From WHSM01 sp050701635 (GTDB taxonomy: Bacteria; Actinomycetota; Actinomycetes; Mycobacteriales; Micromonosporaceae): 5,519 nt of DNA. Of this stretch, positions 1-5,519 are shown piece after piece. The stretch spans positions 1 to 5,519 of the forward strand of contig JBOGDF010000355.1 of assembly GCA_050701635.1 (NCBI GenBank), given 5' to 3'. The position numbers and the translations under genes are program-made. Under the pieces are notes generated by a model. That model had not been told where the DNA came from, did no database searches, and worked only from the letters and a program-made list of their open reading frames with translations. The number at the start of each line of letters is the position of its first letter. The first letter of the stretch is position 1.

Positions 1-1
1 G

Positions 2-217
2 GTGCGCTGGACCGGCGTACTGCTGTTCGGGCTGGCCACCATCGCCGGGCAGCTGGTCGGAGCTGTCGTGCTCGACCTGGTGGTGCCCGCGGAGGGCGCC
101 CCGCTGCAGCAGGCGACCCTGATCGGCGCCGCGCTCACCCTGGTCGCGGTCGGGATCGCCGCGCTGCCGGGCGGCGCGCTGCGCGGCCGGTCGACAGCGC
201 TCAGCCGACGCGGCTGA
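2..217 (+). CDS. DMT-family (YdcZ/DUF606-type) membrane protein, C-terminal fragment
   Basis: This is the 3' end of a gene whose start lies left of the window; the frame is open to base 2 and ends at TGA 215-217. The 71 visible residues hold two hydrophobic segments, about residues 5-28 (containing AGQLVGAVVLDL) and 37-57, followed by a short basic Arg/Ser-rich tail that would sit in the cytoplasm. The first helix, with AGQL and a following Asp, resembles the last repeat of YdcZ-type (DUF606) proteins of the drug/metabolite transporter superfamily, which have four to ten helices and unknown substrates. The identification rests on this short stretch and general helix pattern. The gene points toward the pyrimidine/hydantoin operon and overlaps its last gene by 17 bp tail to tail, so it is probably a separate transcription unit with no demonstrated link to the pathway. 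Confidence 0.7.
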   Translation: MRWTGVLLFGLATIAGQLVGAVVLDLVVPAEGAPLQQATLIGAALTLVAVGIAALPGGALRGRSTALSRRG

Positions 218-1196
218 TGACGTCGCTGCCGTACGCCGAGAGCGTCTTGTCCTTCTGGTCGTGCATCAGGTAGATCGAGAAGTTGTCCACGCCCAGCTCG
301 CGTAGCTGCTGCAGCCGGTCGACATGCGCGGACGCCGGCCCGAGCAGGCAGAACCGGTCCACGATCGCGTCCGGTACGAAGTCCGTCGACGGATTGCCCG
401 CCTTGCCGTGGTGCCTGTAGTCATACCCCTTGCGTCCCTCGATGTAGTCAACCAGCGCATGTGGCACCGGACCATCCTTGCCGTACCGGGCCACCAGGTC
501 CGCGACGTGGTTGCCCACCATCCCGCCGAACCAGCGCAGCTGCTCGCGCTGGTGCGGCAGGTCCTCTCCCACGTACGCGGGCGCGGCGACGCAGATGGTC
601 AGCTTCGACGGATCCCGTCCGGCCGTCGTCGCGGCCGCCCGCACCGACTCGATCGTCCACTTGGCGATGTCGGGGTCGGCGGTCTGCAGGATGAAGCCGT
701 CGGCCCGCTCCCCCACCAGCTTCAGCGCCTTCGGCCCGTACGCCGCCATCCAGATCTCGAGCTGGCCGTCGCGTACCCACGGAATCTTGATCGTGGTGCC
801 GTTCATGCTGGCCTCGCGGCCCTCGGCGAGGTCCTTGATCACCTTCATCGCCTCGCCCAGGTACGCCAGCGTGGCGGGCTTGTTGCCGATAACCCGGTTG
901 GCGGAGTCGCCGCGCCCGATGCCGCAGACCGTACGGTTGCCGTACATCTCGTTGAGAGTGGCGAACAGCGACGCGGTGACCGACCAGTCCCGGGTCGACG
1001 GGTTGGTCACCATGGGCCCGACGCGCAGCGTCTTCGTGGCGGCGAGCACCTGTGAATAGATCACGAACGGCTCCTGCCACAGCACACAGGAGTCGAAGGT
1101 CCAGCCGTACGAGAAGCCGCAGTCCTCCGCTGCCTTCAGCCCGGCGATCACGGCCCGCGCCGGCGGGTCGGTCTGCAACACCACACCGAAGTCCAT
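201..1196 (-). CDS. LLM-class F420-dependent-type oxidoreductase (TIGR03842-like)
   Basis: A 331-residue protein of the luciferase-like (bacterial luciferase/Mer/Adf) fold, full length for the family. Supporting features are the N-terminal strand (DFGVVLQTD), a strand 3 region VGPMVTNPSTRD at about 59-70 where F420-dependent members carry their cofactor-contacting bulge, a glycine-rich GIGRGDS loop at 92-98, and ADGFILQTADPD at about 165-176. It most resembles the TIGR03842 group of putative F420-dependent oxidoreductases; no member reaction is known to me, so substrate and cofactor (F420 or FMN) are inferred. ATG at 1194-1196 is preceded by GGGAG at 1202-1206, five bases away. The gene follows the hydantoinase stop by 13 bp and is the last gene of the operon, so a redox step on a pyrimidine, hydantoin or derived compound is the natural guess. 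RutA, which opens uracil, belongs to the same broad superfamily, but this protein does not look like a RutA orthologue. The 3' end overlaps the convergent plus-strand gene. Confidence 0.88.
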   Translation of the reverse strand: MDFGVVLQTDPPARAVIAGLKAAEDCGFSYGWTFDSCVLWQEPFVIYSQVLAATKTLRVGPMVTNPSTRDWSVTASLFATLNEMYGNRTVCGIGRGDSANRVIGNKPATLAYLGEAMKVIKDLAEGREASMNGTTIKIPWVRDGQLEIWMAAYGPKALKLVGERADGFILQTADPDIAKWTIESVRAAATTAGRDPSKLTICVAAPAYVGEDLPHQREQLRWFGGMVGNHVADLVARYGKDGPVPHALVDYIEGRKGYDYRHHGKAGNPSTDFVPDAIVDRFCLLGPASAHVDRLQQLRELGVDNFSIYLMHDQKDKTLSAYGSDVISRVG

Positions 1197-1201
1197 CTGA
1201 T

Positions 1202-1206
1202 CTCCC
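1202..1206 (-). promoter_or_regulatory. Shine-Dalgarno site of the LLM oxidoreductase gene
   Basis: GGGAG on the minus strand, five bases before ATG 1196-1194. It lies in the 13-bp gap after the hydantoinase stop, supporting this start and translation from a shared message. Confidence 0.75.
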
Positions 1207-1209
1207 GAG

Positions 1210-2613
1210 TCAGAGCAGGTACTGGCTGAGCCCGCGCTCCAGGAACCGACCGTGCGACGTCGTGCCCTGGAACGTGTCGTCTCCGATCACGACGCGCCCC
1301 CGCGACAGCACGGTGGAGACCTTGCCGGTGATCTGCAGCCCCTCGTACGCCGAGTAGTCGACGTTCATGTGATGAGTCTGCGCGGACAGCGTCTGGGTCG
1401 CTGTCGGGTCGTAGACCACGATGTCGGCGTCCGAGCCGGGCGCGATCACGCCCTTGCGCGGATACAGCCCGAACATCCGGGCCGGCGTGGTGGCGCTGAC
1501 CTCCACCCAGCGGGCGAGCGAGATCTCGCCGCTCACCACGCCCTGGTGCAGCAGGTCCATCCGGTGCTCCACGCCCGGCAACCCGTTGGGGATCTTGGAG
1601 AAGTCGCCGCGCCCCATCTCCTTCTGGTCCTTGAAGCAGAACGGGCAGTGGTCGGTGGAGACCACCGACAGGTCGTTGGTACGCAGCCCGCGCCACAGCG
1701 TGTCCTGCTCCTCGGCGGGGCGTACCGGTGGCGAGCAGACGTACTTGGAGCCTTCGAAGTCCGGCTCGCGCATGTTCTCCAGCGACAGGTAGAGGTATTG
1801 CGGGCAGGTCTCGGCGAACATGTTCTGCCCGGCGTCGCGCGCTGTCCGTACCGCGGCCAGCGCCGGCTCCGAGGACAGGTGCACGATGTAGAGCGGCGCC
1901 CCGGTGACCTTCGCCAGTACGCCCGCCCGGTGCGTCGCCTCGCCTTCCAGCTCCGCCGGCCGGGTCAGCCCGTGATACACCGGGTCGGTACGCCCGGCAG
2001 CCAGCGCCTGGGCCACCAGCTGGTCGATCGCGATCCCGTTCTCGGCGTGCATCATGATCAGCGAGCCGTTCTCGGCGGCGCGCTGCATCGCCAGCAGGAT
2101 CTCCCCGTCGGTGGCGTAGAAGACCCCCGGGTACGCCATGAACATCTTGAAGCTGTTCACCCCGGCTTCCACGCACGCGTCCATCTCCTTGAGCGTGCCC
2201 TCGTTCACGTCCGAGACGATCATGTGGAAGCCGTAGTCGATGGCGCAGTTGCCGTCGGCCTTCTCGTGCCACTTGTCCAGTGTGGACAGCAGCGTGGATC
2301 CCTTCGGCTGCACCGCGAAGTCGATGATCGTGGTGGTGCCGCCCCACGCCGCCGCGGTGGTGCCGGTGCTGAAGGTGTCGTGGGAGTGCGTACCCCCGAA
2401 AGGCATTTCCATATGGGTGTGTACGTCGATCCCGCCCGGCAGTACGTACTTCCCGGCGGCGTCGATCACGGAGTCCGCGCTGGCCGCCCAGGAGTCGCTG
2501 AGCCCGGCGTCGGTGGCGGCGACCGCGGCGATCTTCTCGCCGGACACCAGGACGTCCGCGTTATGCGCACCGGTGGCGGACAACACTGTCCCGCCTCGGA
2601 TCAGGATGCTCAT
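1210..2613 (-). CDS. Dihydropyrimidinase / D-hydantoinase
   Basis: A 467-residue cyclic amidohydrolase that hydrolyses the amide bond of dihydrouracil, dihydrothymine or 5-substituted hydantoins to N-carbamoyl amino acids, a cytosolic zinc enzyme usually tetrameric. Length is normal for the family. The full metal site is present: H65 and H67 in GIDVHTHMEMP, K156 in SFKMFMAY (the lysine carbamylated in this family), H189 in MMHAENG, H245 in IVHLSS and D321 in STDHCPF. Y161 matches the substrate/oxyanion tyrosine, and NGLPGVEHR at 343-351 is the substrate-loop signature. I chose ATG at 2611-2613 because MSILIRGGTVLSATG is the usual first strand of the family and GGAGG lies nine bases upstream; an open frame extends to 2766 but would run deep into the upstream nitrilase gene. 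It starts 16 bp after the amidohydrolase stop. Whether the natural substrate is a dihydropyrimidine or a hydantoin cannot be settled from sequence; allantoinase is less likely given the strong D-hydantoinase/dihydropyrimidinase motifs. Confidence 0.96.
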   Translation of the reverse strand: MSILIRGGTVLSATGAHNADVLVSGEKIAAVAATDAGLSDSWAASADSVIDAAGKYVLPGGIDVHTHMEMPFGGTHSHDTFSTGTTAAAWGGTTTIIDFAVQPKGSTLLSTLDKWHEKADGNCAIDYGFHMIVSDVNEGTLKEMDACVEAGVNSFKMFMAYPGVFYATDGEILLAMQRAAENGSLIMMHAENGIAIDQLVAQALAAGRTDPVYHGLTRPAELEGEATHRAGVLAKVTGAPLYIVHLSSEPALAAVRTARDAGQNMFAETCPQYLYLSLENMREPDFEGSKYVCSPPVRPAEEQDTLWRGLRTNDLSVVSTDHCPFCFKDQKEMGRGDFSKIPNGLPGVEHRMDLLHQGVVSGEISLARWVEVSATTPARMFGLYPRKGVIAPGSDADIVVYDPTATQTLSAQTHHMNVDYSAYEGLQITGKVSTVLSRGRVVIGDDTFQGTTSHGRFLERGLSQYLL

Positions 2614-2622
2614 GCGGGTTGG

Positions 2623-2627
2623 CCTCC
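2623..2627 (-). promoter_or_regulatory. Shine-Dalgarno site of the hydantoinase gene
   Basis: GGAGG on the minus strand, nine bases before ATG 2613-2611 and just after the amidohydrolase stop (TGA 2632-2630). It decides the start against longer in-frame extensions. Confidence 0.8.
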
Positions 2628-2629
2628 GA

Positions 2630-3472
2630 TCATGGTTGGGCGAGCGGGCCGTAGGTGTCGGGGCGGCGGTCCCGGTAGAACGCCCACACGTCGCGTACCT
2701 GCGCCAACAGCCCCATGTCGAGGTCGCGGACCACGACCTCCTCCTCGGTGTCGGAGGCCGCGTCACCGACCAGCTGCCCGCGCGGGTCGACGAAGTACGT
2801 CTGGCCGTAGAACTCGTTGTCGCCCAGCGGCTCCACTCCGACCCGGTTGATGGCGCCGATGAAGTACTCGTTGGCGACCGCCGCCGCGGGCTGCTCCAGC
2901 TTCCACAGGTACTCCGAGAGGCTGCGGCTGGTGGCCGAGGGATTGAACACGATCTTCGCGCCGGCCAGCCCGAGCGCGCGCCAACCCTCCGGGAAGTGCC
3001 GCTCGTAGCAGATGTAGACGCCGATCCGGCCCACCGCGGTGTCGAACACCGGGTAACCCAGGTTGCCTGGCTTGAAGTAGAACTTCTCCCAGAACCCCTT
3101 CACCTGCGGGATGTGCTGCTTGCGGTACTTGCCGAGGTACGAGCCGTCGGCGTCGATCACCGCGGCGGTGTTGTAGTAGACGCCGGGCTGTTCCTGCTCG
3201 TACATCGGGACGATCAGGACGGTCTGGTGCTCGCGCGCCACGTCCTGCATCAGCTTCGTGGTCGGCCCGTCCGGGATCGCCTCGGTGTAGGAGTAGTAGT
3301 CCGCGTCCTGCACCTGGCAGAAGTACGGGCCGTAGAACAGCTCCTGCAGGCACACCACCTGCGCGCCCTGCGAGGCGGCGGTACCGATCGCGGCCACCGC
3401 GTTCTTGATCATGGATTCCTTGTCGCCGGTCCACTTCTGCTGCACCAGACCGGCGCGTACCACCTCAGGCAC
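2630..3472 (-). CDS. Nitrilase-superfamily N-carbamoyl amidohydrolase (beta-ureidopropionase type)
   Basis: A 280-residue carbon-nitrogen hydrolase that most likely converts N-carbamoyl-beta-alanine (or an N-carbamoyl amino acid) to the free amino acid, CO2 and ammonia, the step after the hydantoinase. The Glu-Lys-Cys triad is clear: E44 in CLQELFYGPYF, K118 in GKYRKQHIP, and C155 in GVYICYERHFPEGWR. The additional conserved glutamate is E129 in FWEKFYF. The length fits prokaryotic carbamoylases, which lack the N-terminal extension of animal beta-ureidopropionase. The start is GTG at 3470-3472, with GGAGG nine bases upstream, inside the last codons of the permease gene; the two genes overlap by 8 bp, suggesting translational coupling. 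Specificity for beta-ureido acids over D-carbamoyl acids is inferred from the overall resemblance (FYGPYF, NPSATSRSLSEYLWKLEQP) and from the neighbours; a plant-type N-carbamoylputrescine amidase is a less likely alternative in this operon. Confidence 0.93.
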   Translation of the reverse strand: MPEVVRAGLVQQKWTGDKESMIKNAVAAIGTAASQGAQVVCLQELFYGPYFCQVQDADYYSYTEAIPDGPTTKLMQDVAREHQTVLIVPMYEQEQPGVYYNTAAVIDADGSYLGKYRKQHIPQVKGFWEKFYFKPGNLGYPVFDTAVGRIGVYICYERHFPEGWRALGLAGAKIVFNPSATSRSLSEYLWKLEQPAAAVANEYFIGAINRVGVEPLGDNEFYGQTYFVDPRGQLVGDAASDTEEEVVVRDLDMGLLAQVRDVWAFYRDRRPDTYGPLAQP

Positions 3473-5024
3473 TGGCTTCTCCCTCCGCCGCGATCACCGG
3501 GACCGGCGCGGACGCCACCCGGGTGAGCACCAGATAGACCAGGAACGCGGCGACGATCCCGACCACCCAGCTGTAGTCGTACAGTCCGCGCAGGAACGGG
3601 ATCAGCCCCGCCTCCGGGAACGGACCCTTGCCGGGAGCCGAGTGGGCGCCGCCGACGGCGAGCACCGCGCCCACCACGGTGGCGACCAGCGCCTGCCAGC
3701 TCCATCCCGCGCTGAACCAGTACGCCCCGCCCTCACGGTACAGCTCGGTGAGCCGCAGCCGGGTTCGATCGATCAGCCAGTAACCGGCGATCAGCACGCC
3801 GGCGACCGCCGCCAGTACGCCGCCGTAGAACTGCAGCCACGCGAAGATGTAGATGTTCGGGTCGGACAGCAGCTCCCACGGCATGATCACCACGCCGAGT
3901 ACGCCGGTGATCAGCCCGCCGGTACGGAAGCTGATCAGCTTCGGCAGCGCGTTGGAGAAGTCGTACGACGGGCTCACCACGTTCGCGGCCAGGTTGGTGG
4001 AGATGGTCGCGATGATCAGGATCACCAGGCCGATGAACACCGCCACCGGGCTGGAGAACTTCGTCGTCAGCGTCACCGGGTCCCAGATCGGTGCCCCGTA
4101 CACCACGGCGCTGCCGGAGGTGATCAGGATCGACAGCAGTGCGATCAGCGACATCGAGGCGGGCAGCCCGATGATCTGGCCGATCGCCTGGGTACGCTGA
4201 CCCGCCCCGAAGCGGGTGAAGTCCGGCATGTTCAGCGACAGCGTCGCCCAGAACGCGATCATCCCCATCAGCGACGGCGCGAACACCAGCCAGAAGTCCG
4301 GGCCCCAGCCGAGCTGCGACGGCTGCGCCAGGATTGGCCCGAGGCCGCCCGCCGCCGTCATCATCCAGGCCAGCAGCCCGATCAGCGCGACCACCATCAG
4401 CGGCGCGGCCCAGTTCTCGAACCACTTCACCGCGTCCATGCCACGCCAGATGATCGCCATCTGGACCACCCAGAACACCGCGAACGACAGCCACAGCGTC
4501 GACGGCTGGCCCGCGATCGGGGCCGCCTTGAGCCAGCCGTCCCCCGCGAGGCTGCCGACGATCGCGTACGTCGCCTGTCCCCCGATCCACGTCTGGATGC
4601 CGAACCATCCACAAGCGATGAACGCGCGCAGCAGCGCCGCGAGGTTGGCCCCCCGGATCCCGAAGAACGCCCGCGCGAACACCGGGTACGGGATCCCGTA
4701 CTTGGTGCCGACGTGGCTGTTCAACAGCATCGGGACCAGCACGATCAGGTTGCCGAGCGTGATGGTGATGAAGGCCTGGAGCCAGTTCATCCCGATCGCG
4801 ATCAGCCCCGACGCGAGCAGATAGCTGGGGATGCAGAACGCCATGCCGATCCACAGCGCGGCGTAGTTGTACGTGGTCCAGGTCCGTCGCGCCATCGGTG
4901 TCGGCGCCAGTTCCTCGTTGTAGTACGGGCTGTCCGCGATGCCGGTCCGGTCGATCAGCTCCACGCGTCCGTCGTCGTGCGTCCGCTGCGCTTCGGCCCC
5001 CAGGGCCGGCTGCTCGAGTGCCAT
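3465..5024 (-). CDS. NCS1-family nucleobase/hydantoin/allantoin-type permease
   Basis: A membrane permease of the nucleobase:cation symporter-1 family, probably importing the operon's substrate with H+ or Na+. From ATG 5022-5024 it has 519 residues with about 12 hydrophobic segments, the first near 52-79 and the last near 486-501, and short polar ends. Family hallmarks are GTKYGIPYPVFARAFFGIRG, GWFGIQTWIGG, FWATLSLNMPDFTRF and ISTNLAANVVSPSYDFSNALPK. By my recollection of the hydantoin permease Mhp1, the residues contacting the ring (a Trp and Gln in WFGxQ, a Trp after TM5-6, an Asn in STN) correspond to W140, Q144, W259 and N344 here, so all four are kept. Overall it looks closer to PucI-like allantoin/nucleobase permeases than to Mhp1. 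The frame also opens at GTG 5079-5081 (538 residues), where AGGAAGG abuts the codon without spacing; ATG 5024 lacks a clear Shine-Dalgarno. I prefer the ATG because family members begin shortly before the DGRVEL and NEELAPTP segments, but the start is unsettled. The end overlaps the next gene by 8 bp. Confidence 0.93.
   Translation of the reverse strand: MALEQPALGAEAQRTHDDGRVELIDRTGIADSPYYNEELAPTPMARRTWTTYNYAALWIGMAFCIPSYLLASGLIAIGMNWLQAFITITLGNLIVLVPMLLNSHVGTKYGIPYPVFARAFFGIRGANLAALLRAFIACGWFGIQTWIGGQATYAIVGSLAGDGWLKAAPIAGQPSTLWLSFAVFWVVQMAIIWRGMDAVKWFENWAAPLMVVALIGLLAWMMTAAGGLGPILAQPSQLGWGPDFWLVFAPSLMGMIAFWATLSLNMPDFTRFGAGQRTQAIGQIIGLPASMSLIALLSILITSGSAVVYGAPIWDPVTLTTKFSSPVAVFIGLVILIIATISTNLAANVVSPSYDFSNALPKLISFRTGGLITGVLGVVIMPWELLSDPNIYIFAWLQFYGGVLAAVAGVLIAGYWLIDRTRLRLTELYREGGAYWFSAGWSWQALVATVVGAVLAVGGAHSAPGKGPFPEAGLIPFLRGLYDYSWVVGIVAAFLVYLVLTRVASAPVPVIAAEGEASA
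3482..3486 (-). promoter_or_regulatory. Shine-Dalgarno site of the amidohydrolase gene
   Basis: GGAGG on the minus strand, nine bases before GTG 3472-3470, embedded in the codons for the permease C-terminal tail (AAEGEASA). Its position supports the GTG start and coupling to permease translation. Confidence 0.78.
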
Positions 5025-5070
5025 ACGGCATCGTGGGCGGGCGGCGTACGGCCCCGGCAGTGTCAGACTG

Positions 5071-5090
5071 TCCAGGATCACCTTCCTGGA
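5071..5090. promoter_or_regulatory. Inverted repeat (7-bp arms, 6-bp spacer) before the permease
   Basis: Perfect arms TCCAGGA (5071-5077) and TCCTGGA (5084-5090) flank TCACCT. On the minus strand the RNA could fold with AGGUGA in the loop, so the element may act as DNA operator or as an RNA hairpin displaying ribosome-binding bases. It lies between the regulator stop (5122) and the preferred permease ATG (5024). Function is inferred from position and symmetry only. Confidence 0.5.
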
Positions 5091-5091
5091 T

Positions 5092-5104
5092 GGACACAGT
5101 GTCC
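5092..5104. promoter_or_regulatory. Palindrome GGACAC-A-GTGTCC, candidate operator
   Basis: Perfect 6-bp arms around one central base, one base away from the neighbouring inverted repeat. On the minus strand a related GGACA half-site recurs 31 bp downstream (starting at 5073) and GACACTG recurs at 5064-5058. About three helical turns between half-sites would suit a dimeric or tetrameric regulator such as the PucR-type protein encoded next to it. No clear -35/-10 pair could be recognised beside it. Confidence 0.45.
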
Positions 5105-5121
5105 GGTCGTGCGCGGCGGCC

Positions 5122-5519
5122 TCAGCTCAACGCGCTCTTCGCCTCGTGGGCCAGCAGCGCGACGTGCAGCGACAGCACCGACTCCGGGTCGTCCAGCCGT
5201 ACTCCGAGGATCTGCTGGATCCGGGCCAGCTGCTGGTAGTACGCCGTCCGCGAGGTGTGCGCCGCCGCGGCCGCCGCCGACTTGTTGCCGCCGTGTTCGC
5301 AGAACCCGCGCAGCACCTCCAGCAGCCGCTCGGCCTGCGGCGCGTTCCCCGACAGCAGCGGCCCCAGCTCGCGGGCCACGTACGCCGCCAGCCGTTCGTC
5401 GTCGCGCAGCAGATGCAGCAGCCCGCGCAGCCGTACGTCCGAGAGCTGGTGGAACTCGCGCGCGGCGGGCGCCGGGAGCCGCAGTGCGGCACGGGCCACG
5501 TGCGCCGCCTCCCGCAGGC
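5122..5519 (-). CDS. PucR-family transcriptional regulator, C-terminal part
   Basis: The 3' end of a regulator gene; the frame is open through the right edge and stops at TGA 5124-5122, giving about 132 codons of a protein that is usually 400-550 residues long. The last 65 or so residues match the PucR-type helix-turn-helix domain: LLEVLRGFCEHGGNKSAAAAAA, then HTSRTAYYQQLARIQQILG and the closing LDDPESVLSLHVALLAH. The upstream visible part (LSDVRLRGLLHLLRDDERL and on to ELGPLL) fits the GGDEF-like/linker segment common before that domain. PucR of Bacillus subtilis controls purine catabolism, and relatives often sit beside ureide or pyrimidine degradation genes. Here it runs in the same direction as the permease operon, 40 bp from the GTG or 97 bp from the preferred ATG, with two palindromes between. 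A role as local regulator of the operon is inferred. A possible start at GTG 5499 is only an internal valine codon, since the homology and frame continue upstream. Confidence 0.88.
   Translation of the reverse strand, partial: LREAAHVARAALRLPAPAAREFHQLSDVRLRGLLHLLRDDERLAAYVARELGPLLSGNAPQAERLLEVLRGFCEHGGNKSAAAAAAHTSRTAYYQQLARIQQILGVRLDDPESVLSLHVALLAHEAKSALS

Noticed and set aside
158..187. GC-rich inverted repeat GCCGCGC/GCGCGGC just past the oxidoreductase stop, possible terminator
   Set aside because: The 7-bp stem has a 16-base loop, no T tract follows on the minus strand, and such repeats are common by chance in GC-rich coding DNA; it lies inside the convergent gene.
2614..2766. N-terminal extension of the hydantoinase
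   Set aside because: The extra 51 residues are low-complexity Arg/Thr/Pro sequence, overlap the amidohydrolase gene, and a good Shine-Dalgarno precedes the internal ATG at 2613.
1252..2850. Long plus-strand open frame (532 codons) antisense to the hydantoinase gene
   Set aside because: It is rich in Arg, Val, His and Gly with no domain pattern, and it mirrors a gene with a complete metal site; long antisense frames are expected in GC-rich DNA.
2240..3526. Long plus-strand open frame (428 codons) antisense to the amidohydrolase
   Set aside because: No recognisable motif, and the opposite strand encodes an intact Glu-Lys-Cys hydrolase.
3733..5097. Minus-strand 454-codon frame overlapping the permease in another frame
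   Set aside because: Composition is Arg/Asp/Gly-rich and hydrophilic, a frame-shifted copy of the permease codons; the permease frame has clear membrane segments and family motifs.
5025..5121. Sigma-70-type promoter for the permease operon
   Set aside because: TGGACA at 5074-5069 and CTGACA at 5065-5060 (minus strand) resemble -35 boxes, but no convincing TANNNT -10 follows at the right distance.

Overview
The window comes from a GC-rich (about two-thirds G+C, estimated by eye) bacterium. Codons end mostly in G or C, starts are often GTG, and there is an LLM-class oxidoreductase of a type usually served by coenzyme F420. Together these point to an actinobacterium, possibly a Micromonospora/Actinoplanes-type or Streptomyces-type genome; the exact genus cannot be read from this sequence.

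Layout, in the direction of transcription (minus strand, right to left): the C-terminal end of a PucR-family regulator (5122-5519, cut by the right edge); a short spacer with two perfect inverted repeats (5071-5090 and 5092-5104); an NCS1-family nucleobase/hydantoin/allantoin-type permease (3465-5024, or to 5081 with an upstream GTG); a nitrilase-superfamily N-carbamoyl amidohydrolase of the beta-ureidopropionase type (2630-3472); a dihydropyrimidinase/D-hydantoinase (1210-2613); and an LLM-class F420-dependent-type oxidoreductase (201-1196). The four structural genes are packed with an 8-bp overlap, then 16-bp and 13-bp gaps, each internal start having a good Shine-Dalgarno. They almost certainly form one operon. 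At the left edge the last 71 codons of a YdcZ-type (DMT) membrane protein run in on the plus strand (2-217) and overlap the end of the oxidoreductase gene tail to tail by 17 bp.

Working model: the permease imports a cyclic ureide or pyrimidine-like ring compound, the hydantoinase opens the dihydropyrimidine or hydantoin ring, and the amidohydrolase removes the carbamoyl group as CO2 and ammonia to leave a beta- or alpha-amino acid. The PucR-type protein probably senses the substrate or nitrogen state. The first step of reductive uracil/thymine breakdown, a dihydropyrimidine dehydrogenase, is not seen in the window, and the oxidoreductase sits where it would be expected. That this LLM enzyme supplies a ring-reducing or other redox step is the most interesting untested idea here. 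No RNA genes, mobile elements or CRISPR arrays were seen, and there is no gene-free stretch longer than about 100 bases.
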